In this document: one piece after another, positions 55,064 through 64,000 of the stretch
How the letters are laid out: every line of letters begins with the position of its first letter
Position numbering within the stretch: position 1 is the first letter of the stretch
Assembly: GCA_001632435.1 (NCBI GenBank)
Contig: KV424065.1
Span: 1 to 64,000 of the forward strand
DNA: 64,000 nucleotides
Direction: 5' to 3'
From: Calocera cornea HHB12733
Lineage: Eukaryota; Basidiomycota; Dacrymycetes; Dacrymycetales; Dacrymycetaceae
Made by a program: the position numbers and the translations under genes
The notes under the pieces: model-generated
Seen by the model: the letters and a program-made list of their open reading frames with translations, nothing else
Told to the model about the DNA's origin: nothing
Database searches by the model: none

Positions 55064-55766
55064 GGGTGGGCGTTTCGGCGTGCTCGACGCGGCGCTAGAG
55101 TGGAAGGATGGGTGTAGAATTTAAGAATGTAGCAATGATACGCTGTTGAAGAAGCTCTTCGAAGCAGGTCTGTATTATTCGGACACATGCGCGCAACGTT
55201 CTATAGAAAGATCGTTCCATTACGGAGCAATATCTGGATATGTACAAACTTCCGACTCCCGCCCGCAAGCAGGCGGGCATCTCAGACAGGAGGAGCACGA
55301 GGGAAAAGACTAGAGAGACAAGACGAGGAGAAGTCATGTTATAGCACACATTACTGCAGCGACATATCTGGGGAATCGGCCGTGATGGCAGACGAGAAGG
55401 AGAGACGGGACACGGGAGACGTGGTGGAGGAAAGTGTTGGTAGTATGAACAAGTGATGTGGTGAGACTATACAGTGGCGGGATGGGGCAAGGATACAGGC
55501 TGTACAGTTTGCTGGCCGGGGCGCAGCGTGTAGGATGGGAGAGAGACGAGGCGAGGCAGAGGCCGGGAGCGGTGGACGTGGTGCGGGGCAGGAGGCAGGA
55601 GGCGGCAGTAGTAATGTGTGCTAGTATAACAGATTGGCGACGAGAGAACCGGAAGGAGATGGGAGGCAGAGCGAGCAGCGAGATCAGGGGTCGAGTTGGG
55701 TTGCAGCAGCAGGCGCAGGCGCATATAGGATGCTGCGGGCGGGTGTGCGGTTTTGGGGTTATGAGG
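55064..55766. other. Convergent intergenic region
   Basis: About 700 bp hold the 3' ends of the methyltransferase and the minus-strand gene. The plus strand is markedly purine-rich. A minus-strand open frame (55334-55891) probably reflects that skew. No gene recognised. Confidence 0.45.
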
Positions 55767-56672
55767 CTAGTAGACGACAGCATCGTAACGCGAGCTGGGC
55801 CAGGCGAACTCGTAGGGCGATATGGGCGGATACATGCCGTAGCTCGGAGGGAGGCCGATAGGCACGATGGGTGCAGGTGCGTAGTTTGCATGCTCCGCCT
55901 TCATTGATGCGCCAGACGTCGCAGAGACGGCCGCACCGAGGTCGACGTCCGAGAAGAGAGTGACAAGGTTGAGCTTCTCGGAGCCGTCGTCGTAGTCGTC
56001 CCATGCGTCAGCCGCGAAGCTGTCGGGTAGCGGGGGTGGATAAGCAGCGTCCATGAACGGGCCTTGCTGCGTGTTCGCGGGAGCGGGAGCGTACGAGTAT
56101 GGGGGTGGCGGGGGATAAAAGAACTCCTCGAGGCTTGGGACACCGTCCGAACCGGACTCGGAGATGGCTCCATCCGATGTAACATCGCTTTCATGGACCG
56201 TTTGTACGGTCACCATGGCGGTCACCTCGTCCTCATCATCCCAGTCCAGGTCTAGCTCCTCTAGCACGGCATCGAACCACCTCTCCTCTGCCTGCAGCTC
56301 CTCGAGGCCAAAAGCTGGGTGCTGGAGCGGGGGAGAGACGACGATCTGCGGTGGCGGCTGCGCATTGACCAGAGCGCGAGGTGGGGAAGGCGAGCGGGAG
56401 TTGGCAGCGGAGGTCGCGGCGTGCATCGCGCCCTGGATGAGGACGACACGGCGGAGCTCGAGGCTGTCTCGCGTCGCCGACTCGTTGGCGGCGGCTACGA
56501 GCTTGCGCCGGGAGATGCGGGCGATGGTTGTGGGGTCCATGATGGGCGGTGCTGGGGGTGCCTTTGGCGGCGACGGTGAGCGGGAGCGGTCTGCGCCCTG
56601 CGTTGATGGGGGCGAGGATGAGCGGGAGCGGGAGCGAGGAGCGAGCCTGGTAAGAAGGTTGAGGGAGGACAT
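55767..56672 (-). CDS. Unknown Ser/Pro-rich acidic protein
   Basis: Uninterrupted frame of 301 aa from ATG 56672. The N-terminus is Arg/Ser-rich with SPSPP motifs. A short ordered block (TTIARISRRKLVAAANESATRDSLELRRVVLIQGAM) follows. Then comes a Pro-rich linker, an acidic aromatic region (EERWFDAVLEELDLDWDDEDE), and a Tyr/Pro-rich tail. The frame extends upstream to 56837, but the first 55 codons look like leader. I do not recognise it; the acidic, aromatic C-terminus would be compatible with a transcriptional activator, which is only a guess. Confidence 0.6.
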   Translation of the reverse strand: MSSLNLLTRLAPRSRSRSSSPPSTQGADRSRSPSPPKAPPAPPIMDPTTIARISRRKLVAAANESATRDSLELRRVVLIQGAMHAATSAANSRSPSPPRALVNAQPPPQIVVSPPLQHPAFGLEELQAEERWFDAVLEELDLDWDDEDEVTAMVTVQTVHESDVTSDGAISESGSDGVPSLEEFFYPPPPPYSYAPAPANTQQGPFMDAAYPPPLPDSFAADAWDDYDDGSEKLNLVTLFSDVDLGAAVSATSGASMKAEHANYAPAPIVPIGLPPSYGMYPPISPYEFAWPSSRYDAVVY

Positions 56673-58006
56673 GACTGGTGCTGACGCTGACTGGGGCGGT
56701 CTGGCGTCGGCGCGTGCGGTGTGATAAGGTTGCAAGGTGCGGTGACTGGGCCGAAGCGGGGCGGATATGTGATGTGCGGGGGGAGTGCTCAGGCGGGGCG
56801 GCGATAGGTTTGGGTCGGTGGTCAGGTTTGGTGGCAAGGCAAAGGGTGGCGTTTAGTTGTGTATACGGTCGACGACGTACGGCTCGAACAGCAGTCTCTC
56901 GCGCGTGGAGTCCGGGCAGAGGGGCATGGTCACACAACTGGGCAAGCGGGCGACCTGGGGGCTCGGCTCTGTCTTTCCTTTCTGAGCAGGTCGGGTCAGA
57001 ACATGCTGCAGACGGGGTGCGGTGCGGGGGGCGGGGGGCGGGGGAGCGGTAGGGAGGAGGGGCCGAGGCAGGCGGGGGGGGAGCGCAGGCTTTATCAGGC
57101 CGGGAGTGGGAGGGGCCGGTCGAGTCGTGCGCGGGCGTGAAGGTGTGCGTGTGCGTGCTCTACGTGTGATGCCCTGATGGGGGTGACAGTAGTGATGAAC
57201 CCGAACCCGAACCTGGGCGCGGAGTGAGCGAATGCCCCCGTCCGCCTCCGTCATCGCGACTCAGCCCCAAGCGCACCACCCACTCCCGCGCCGCGGGCAT
57301 GACTCTGCCCCTCGCAGCCCTCGCAGTGGCCCAATCAGCTCCCGCAATGGAGCGGGGGCAATGACGCTCTCCGGCGCAAGAGCACGCGAGGGAAGGCTCA
57401 CACGAGCGACCGCGACCGCCCTCCTCGGCGACCAGCACGGCGCAACGCCCGGTGCTTCTCGGTCAGCCGCCCGCGTTCGCACCGCTTCCTGTCTGGCCCA
57501 GCACCAGGTTATCAGCAGCCGCTCCTCACTACGTCGCCATACGACGACAAATATTCTGCGCCGGCAGGGCCAGCCCCCTCTCTGACAGAGCCTCGCAATC
57601 GCACAACACGATTGGGAGCAAGGCGGTGATCGCGGCAGTCCGTCGCGAGATACCGCCGGGAAGCGCTAATCGCCCCTCGGCCTCCTATAGCCATGACCCC
57701 TAGCTCCGCACAAGATAATGAAATGCCCATTTACACCACACGTCCAGGAGGTACGCACCCCGCACAGGCCATATCGAAAGATAACTGTAGGAGCCACCTT
57801 CTCGCCCCCTGTGCAGCTGTCAACAGAACCAATTATCATAATGGACCCATATAGGGGGCCGCAATGGAATGTGTGATGCGCGCAGAGGCCAATCAGTCTC
57901 CTTATCTCCCCCCGTGTACTACTGTACACAGGGGCAAACAGCCGCGCACGGGGCTACCGGTGCTACGGCGCAACCCAAATTCCAAACAGGGCCTATCGCT
58001 GGCAGA
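56673..58006. other. 1.3-kb intergenic region
   Basis: It holds the promoter of the 55767 gene and the APC3 3' end. Overlapping GC-rich open frames (for example plus 57232-57585) show no conserved features. Homopolymer-rich G/C runs occur near 57028-57080. Confidence 0.45.
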
Positions 58007-61000
58007 CTACGGTACATCTTCCACGTCCATTGTCGAAGCCTCGGCCATGCTCACGCTCAATTCCGGCCCTCCCCGTCCGGCTCCGCCTCCTCCCGCATTA
58101 GTCAGCCGTGTCTCCTCTCGCCCCGGCCCGTCCTCCCCTTGACCTGATTCAAGCAACATTTTGATCGCCGGGCCAAGCTTGTGTTCCAGATCCTGAGCGA
58201 TCGCGAGTGTTCGCGTTGCCTCGATCCGGTCCCCTAGAAGTAAATAGACACGCCCAAGCGTATACGCGACATTGGCTTCTTCCGGCACGGTATCCCGCAG
58301 GGTGAGCAAATCCCGCACCGCATCCTGTGCGTCCGGCATTTGGTCGATATTTATAGGGGAGGCGATGATCACTTACCTGATATCGTTGCAGCTCGACCAA
58401 GACTTTGGCTCGGCGGAATAAGACCATCGCGCTCGTGGGTGCCAACGCGTGCGCGGTGTCGTAGACCTTGAGCGCATTTTCTCGTTGACCCCGCTTCTCC
58501 AGAACCTACAACAGGTAACATGAAATTAAACAGAACACAGACCATGATAAGGGTCCAAAGCCGTTCGTAAACCGGTGGTACAGTCGCCAGCAAGGAGCCA
58601 GCGAACGCCAAGAATGCGGGGGAAACAGTCAGGGTTGACACGAGCATGCCGTTGTCAGAAAAAATTGAATCCGGGCAGAAGCAGTGTCGCAGTGACCGAA
58701 CATGACAAGAAGCAGAGTAAGGGAAAGGAGAACCACAGCAGTAGTCAGATACAGTCAAATCGCCATGAGAAGAGAGGCACGAACCGTGCCAACGCAGCAC
58801 ACCAGGACAGCATTTGATGGGTTCAGGTCCACCGCCTTCCGGAAGTGGTACTCTGCCATGCGGAACTTCATCTGTTTAAGGTAGGCACGTCCCAGTCCAT
58901 ACCTGAGATAAGAGACACGCGTCGGCTAAGTCACTGATCATCATGCTCAAGAGGAAAATCATACCATGCATTGTAATGCCGCTGATCCGTCCGCACAGCG
59001 GTCTGGAATAGAGAAAGAGCCTTCTCCGTCTCGTCTGTTGCCAGCGCCTCGTGGCCACTCAACGTGTACGCGTAAGCGAAATCGGGCGCACAACGCGCCG
59101 CACGTCGGAAGCACGTCTGGGCATGAGCGTGTTCTTTCTTCAAGGAAAAGCAATTGCCGACTGCAACCCAGGCTTGTGGTGAACGAGAATCTGATGCAAC
59201 AAGCTCCTGGGCGAGGAAAGATAAGGCAACTTCTCGCGATAAGTGCCAAAGCAGCGTTGAGTAGATTTCCATATCCTCTTGCCGGTGGGGATCCATTAGG
59301 CGAGCCATTTGAAATGCTCGCTCAGCCTGTAAAACGGTGAGCATCATATGAGCCGTACACAGGAGTAAGTTAGTGCGCACGCTTTGATAGTTGGTCATTT
59401 CGTATTTGGCCCTCCCAATCAAACAATAGACCCAAGCACATCTCTGCTGTGATTCTGGCAGCTTGTCAAGCTCCTCCAAGCACTCGCTACATCGATAGTT
59501 CGCCAGCGCTCGTGTTGCTTTCGCCATTATCCGCACGATCTCAAATATCCAATTGTCTGCCTCTTCTTTGTCAATTTGCTCCTGGTGGATTTGCTCCGCT
59601 ACCTCCCACATTGTGTTTCGCATGGCAAATGCGTCCACTGGGGGCGATGCCGCGGAATGCGAGGACGGCGAGTGTGCATCGGGTTCCCGCACTTCGTCGA
59701 TGCGAGCTGGTGGCTCTTTCGTCACGGTTCTTCCAGGTATCCGCTTCATTCCCCGTTGCAGCGGTGCCGGTGGTGGTGGTTTCTAGCTGGAGTTAAGCGA
59801 ACAGAACGGTCGATCAAGATACGAGTCTCACTTTCACCGCCTGAGGTTTCGCCAGGGTGCTGGCGAGGCGAGTGCTACGGCGCGTTCCCGGAAGATCCAC
59901 ACTTGTCGATCGCGAAGATGATCCCTGCCGGAGGGTGGTTAGAGGGCCTCAATGCACAACTGGGTAGATCTCACCTTTCGCAGTTCCTGTGCGGCTGGTC
60001 GCGTCGGTCGAACAACAGGGGCAGCCGTTTGGGAACGAGGCTTTTTGGCAGCAGGGGGTCGGCCCTCTGCTTGCCGGGCAGGAATGGTAGGAAGTCGTGA
60101 AGGGCCAGCTGCCGCGTTCGTAATTTTCGTGGTAGGAGCCTTCGCAGTCCTGGGCGCAGTGGATCAGATGTTACCAACGTTGTGAAAGGTAGGAATTACC
60201 CATTGCGATGGCCAAAGAGTGATGGCGCGGGTGCTGAGGCACCATTCGGTCCAGGGGTAAAGAACCCAGAGCCCGACGCTACAGGTGGGGGCAGCGCGTG
60301 TTCGTCAATGTCGTCCATGGGGTCGTCAGAAAGCGCACGTCGCTTGCTGGGCGCTTTACGTCGTGCTGCCGATAAATTATCCAATTCCGGGAAAGGTGCT
60401 GGACGAAACATGGGATTAGTGAAGGATTGAGATACGACGGCAGAACGAATGTACACTGCTGGGATAGTCCCTCATACGCTTCCCATATCAGAGGGTTCAA
60501 AGTGAGAGCCCGCAGATAATGCTGCCTGGCCACCTCAGGTTGATTGCCTTTGGCAGCCAAGTTGCCCATCGAACACTGTACAGACGCCTCGTCCCGAGCG
60601 AGCCTGACCTCTCGTAACCCACCAACACCTACAACGCATATATGTCAGATCTCAAGGTTTCAGGCACACTATGGCAGCGGCGCACCAAGGCTCGCAGTCC
60701 CATTCCTCCTCAGACTCTCTTCCAGCGCATCTCGTCCCAGCCTATTCCGTCCTTGGACCTCACAACATCTTGCATATATCCGGGTGCACTCAAGGCAATC
60801 AAGGTTTGTGACGACGTATGCTGCAGACGGTGTCTGGCCATTCCGTAGCATGGCGGTCGCATACAAGTGGCGGGAGTCATGGTTCGACGGGTCGAGGCAA
60901 TAGAGTCTCTCGGCGTAGAAGACGGCCGATCGATTGAGATCTTCGTCGAGGCAGTACCAGGCTAGAGAGCGTAGGCGCACTTGAAGCGCTATTAGTGGGG

Positions 61001-61010
61001 GCTGCTGCAT
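58007..61010 (-). CDS. CDC27: Anaphase-promoting complex subunit 3 (Cdc27), TPR protein
   Basis: Ten exons on the minus strand (60686-61010, 60455-60628, 60200-60398, 59975-60149, 59832-59924, 59381-59782, 58965-59326, 58785-58902, 58377-58505, 58007-58324) give 764 aa. N-terminal TPRs (AVFYAERLYCLDPSNHDS, ARQHYLRALTLNPLIWEAYEGL) are followed by a disordered linker with SP sites and KKPRS-type basics. C-terminal TPRs include MEIYSTLLWHLSREVALSFLA, SPQAWVAVGNCFSL, GRAYLKQMKFRMAEYHFRKAVDLNPSN and VAYTLGRVYLLLGD. Cdc27 scaffolds the APC/C ubiquitin ligase and binds the IR tails of Cdc20/Cdh1. Intron 58506-58784 is 279 nt, far longer than the rest. Confidence 0.93.
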
Positions 61011-61528
61011 CGGCCGTCCCAGTCGGTCCGTGCAACCTTGAGCGCAGAGTCCAGGATATGAGGCTATGGTGGGGTAATGTGCTCAGACTGTTTTGGGTAT
61101 CTGTGGGCATGCAGCGAACACGAGTTAGCTAGGTGATGCTGAGGTGGATGGTGATATGCGCGAAGGCAGAATGAGGGTCTCGACACGCAAGAGGACGCGT
61201 TTACAATCACGTGCCTCCCTGATATGGCAAGGTTCCATCCACATCCTCCATCCCTCGCTCTCCCACTCACCACCATGATTGAGCTCAAGCCGCTGTCTTT
61301 CATAGCTCACTGTCATCCGTCCTACATGATTAATTCACAGACTCTTGCTATTCCCATGGCTTAGTCGGGCAGCGCCTGCAGCGCACACAGCTTGCTGAGG
61401 CGCGACTGGGCGTTTCATCCCTCGAAACAATGCACCTCCGTAGGGGTCCGCGCCGGTGCAAGGCACAGGTGAAGGATAGTACTTACACTATGCTCGTTCT
61501 CGACTTCCTCCTCTCTTGCTAACCTGAG
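61011..61528. other. Divergent intergenic region, CDC27 and the FUSC/Bre4-like gene
   Basis: 518 bp between start codons. No TATA box recognised. A further 5' exon of the plus-strand gene could lie here, since I cannot exclude a start upstream of 61529. Confidence 0.4.
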
Positions 61529-64000
61529 ATGCGTCTCCACTTCCCCCTCCGCGTACCTGACTACTCTCTCCCTCTGTTCAGCCGCGTTCTGGCAACGTGC
61601 TTGTGCTGTATATTCGTGGTGGTCAAACCCATCGCTGCTTTGGCTGGGCCATATGCTTTCCTCATCATAGTCTTCAAAGAATTGATCTTCTTCCCCGGAG
61701 CTGGTCTCGGAGCACAACTTGAAGCGACAATTCTGAACTTCATTGGGGCATTGTGGGCTCTGGGTTACAGTAATGCGGTTCGCGCCATATCGACTGCCAC
61801 TGCCGCAAGATATGGTGTAGACTGTATCCCATCGCGAATCATTGTAGCTATGGCAATGGTACTACACAGCTTTCTTGGTATGCGCTTAACCCATGAGGTC
61901 TTACGTTAACTTACGAAGATCGTGTTCAGCGGGATATGCACTCAGCAAGCTCCCTCGTCTCCGACTCCCTGCTCGCATGGCCGGATTCCTGGCCATCTGG
62001 GTTTTGACTGTCGATGTCGGTGACACAAGAGTAAGTTGCAGCAGCCCATATTCTTGGATGGCGCTCACACCCCTCTGACAGACGTCCTATAAGTCCTTCA
62101 CCAATCTTGGCTTCTGCACTCTATGTGCGGCTGGTCTGTCCTTGATATCCAGCTTGCCACTCCTACATCGTACAGAAAGCACGTTCGCTAAGAGCATAGT
62201 GGCAACCCTTGGCACCCTCTCTGAACTCCTGCAGCTTTCGACCGAGCAGATGTTGGACCGCTTCGCCATCTCAAACCACGACGAGCTCGAGACTCTTCGT
62301 GCCAAGCTGTTCGCGCAAACGCAAGCTCTGCCCGCGGAATACACCGAAGCGACCTTCGAGACTCGTATCGGCAAACTAAACGCGCAACCGTTGCGGGGAT
62401 TCGTTCTCTCCCTGGAGAAGCTTCGTACGCAGGCGTCAGTCGGCCTGCCCGAATTTGCTGGACTTGTTCCTCCAGATGGCGTGTTGCAGCACTTCCTCGA
62501 CGCTGTGGATCCGCCTGCGCGTGGTGCTGTTGATGAGATTTTATCAAGTCTTCAGCTTTGTCAGCAAGCCGTCGGTATTGCCTACGACCTAAATCAGTAC
62601 AAGCATCGCCCTCTGGTCTACCCGGATAACTGCCTATCCGCGAGAAGTAGCCTGCTACAAGCCAGCAACGCACTTCGAGGAGAAATCAAACGGGCCGTCA
62701 CCAAATTGATAGGAGATGTCAACCCAGATGATGATGCCCAAAATGTACTCGACAATATCTATCATCGAGAGTTCTCGAGTGTTTGTTTCTATCTCGCTTC
62801 TATACTGGAGGTGAGGGGTTGCCTGTCCTCTCTTCCAATTACGCTAACATCCTTCAGGTTGCATCAGAGACCTGGATATTGCTCCGGCAAGCTGAAGAAA
62901 TCCTGAAGCATCAATTTTCAGCTTCTCAACGTCTACAGATCCCCAGTCTGACTTGGGCTTGGTTGGGTATTGGTCAGACGACTGTTTTGACTCCACCCAA
63001 GTCCACGGGAAGTGGTGCGTGCCTCTTGAACCTCTGAGCCGTCCCTTCTTTACGATGTTATCAGATGATATCGATAGCCATGCGGCGAGCAAAGGGGAGA
63101 CAGATGCCGCGCTGAAAGAGCAAACCTCTTCTATGATATCCAGCGGTGCGAATTCTCGCTTTCATGAGGGCAACAAGTTCCTTCGATGGCTTTTACCTTC
63201 CTCCTCTACTATGTTGCGGTACCGACTGAAGCTCGCATCCATCGTTCGAGCAATCCAGAGATCTCCACATGCGAGATACGGTTTCAAAGCCGCCTTGGGC
63301 ACCATGCTTCTAACTCTACCTGGCTTCTTACCTCGAGGCTCGGCCGGTAAGCCTCAACACACCCAGGTTGCTCTGAGATACTGATGATCGCTAGCGCGAA
63401 GCTGGTTTGACCAATCGCACGGTCAATGGGTACGCTACGACGCAAGTGCGTGACTCACAGCTAATTCGTGTACTTAGATGGTGATCGCCTTCCTGTTTGT
63501 TCTTGAAACCGATGTTAGTGTCGCTCCAACGGCTTTATTTCTCAAGCTTATGCGTTTTCTTTGTAGACCGGAGCCACCCTGCGCAACGGGATGTGGAGAA
63601 TAGTACGCTTTCTTGCTTATATTCTCATGGTGCTTTGGCTAAATTCATCAAAGATCGGGACACTCTGTGGTGCTATATGCGCTTATCTGGTATAGCACTA
63701 CTATGGTTTCATGGGAATTACTCAAACATTTTCAGATCTGGATCATCTGCCATAGCAATCCGTATGGAGTTGTTGCCCTCGTGACACTGCTCCAGATCCC
63801 TGCCGGGTATGTGATCCTCCGCACTTCTGCACCCGGTGCTGGAGTGGTTGCGTAAGTGGCTTCTTAGTGCTCCCAGCAACACACTTACGCAATTTGATCA
63901 GGTCTGTCACTCTGGCTGTCATCGTATTCATCCCTTATCGCGCCCTTGCGAGCACCAATGTAATTGCGCTGGCTACTCTCCGTGCATCATGGATTTCGGT
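61529..64000 (+). CDS. FUSC / Bre4-like membrane transporter (3' truncated by window)
   Basis: Eleven exons visible: 61529-61877, 61930-62030, 62082-62810, 62858-63014, 63065-63346, 63395-63429, 63478-63513, 63567-63602, 63654-63689, 63736-63851 and 63902 to the end. Hydrophobic helices come in two sets. The first spans the opening ~180 residues (VLATCLCCIFVVVKP, AFLIIVFKELIFFPGAGLGAQLEATI, GFCTLCAAGLSLISSLPLL). The second begins at KAALGTMLLTLPGFLP and continues past the edge (VIAFLFVLETD, NPYGVVALVTLLQIPAGYVIL). A large soluble helical region lies between. This bipartite layout is typical of fungal ER/plasma-membrane proteins of the aromatic acid exporter (FUSC) group. Four successive exons near the end are only 35-36 nt. 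Confidence 0.8.

Noticed and set aside
55334..55891. Minus-strand 185-codon open frame as a gene
   Set aside because: It lies in a purine-skewed 3' region, overlaps the end of a better gene and has low-complexity composition.
57232..57585. Plus-strand GC-rich open frame as a gene
   Set aside because: Overlaps other open frames on both strands and lacks conserved features, typical of GC-rich noise.

Overview
The window comes from a filamentous basidiomycete, most likely an Agaricomycete; this is inferred from content, not from a database match. Genes are dense and GC-rich. Almost all are split by introns of about 45-60 nt, usually with GTGCGT/GTGAGT/GTACGT donors. The gene set is typical of dikarya: class V myosin, Srv2/CAP, Rad18, Vps1, Cdc27/Apc3, Chz1, and a PITH-thioredoxin. 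All coding models were spliced by hand from the sequence, and each complete spliced model keeps a length divisible by three. No tRNA, rRNA, CRISPR array or intact transposon was recognised.

Layout. 1-9.6 kb: end of an unknown gene, an unknown nuclear-looking protein, Mog1 (-), Srv2/CAP (+), Cia2 (-), a MITE-like inverted-repeat element, a Dcn1-like protein (+) and a small membrane protein (-). 10-23 kb: an arrestin-like protein (+), Rad18 (-) divergent from a DUF4211 protein (+), a membrane-anchored aspartic protease (-), Ntf2 (-), and an unknown serine/proline/glycine-rich protein (+). 23-33 kb: Vps1 dynamin (+), class V myosin (-), and an E2 enzyme with an altered HPN motif (-). 33-43 kb: an Ash2-like SPRY protein with a long acidic repeat tail (+), class III CoA-transferase (+), an ornithine-cyclodeaminase/mu-crystallin family protein (-), a G-patch protein (+) and an F-box protein (-). 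43-56 kb: Rfc2 (-), an unknown proline/serine-rich protein (+), PITH-thioredoxin (+), a 3-kb stretch without a recognisable gene, Chz1 (+), long-chain-base kinase (-), a methyltransferase (+) and an unknown protein (-). 58-64 kb: Cdc27/Apc3 (-) and a FUSC/Bre4-type membrane protein (+) that runs off the end.

Most genes are housekeeping and are not organised as a pathway cluster. Several sit in tight divergent pairs that could share a promoter: Mog1/CAP, Rad18/DUF4211, cyclodeaminase/G-patch, E2/Ash2 and LCB kinase/methyltransferase. The most interesting pair is Rad18 with the DUF4211 protein. The DUF4211 N-terminus carries two motifs resembling PCNA-interacting boxes, and Rad18 is the ligase that ubiquitinates PCNA. 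Other unusual signals are three GC-AG introns with the same GCGAGT donor, a 14-copy acidic LL-motif array in the Ash2 homologue, an HPG instead of HPN in the E2, and a perfect 33-bp inverted-repeat element.
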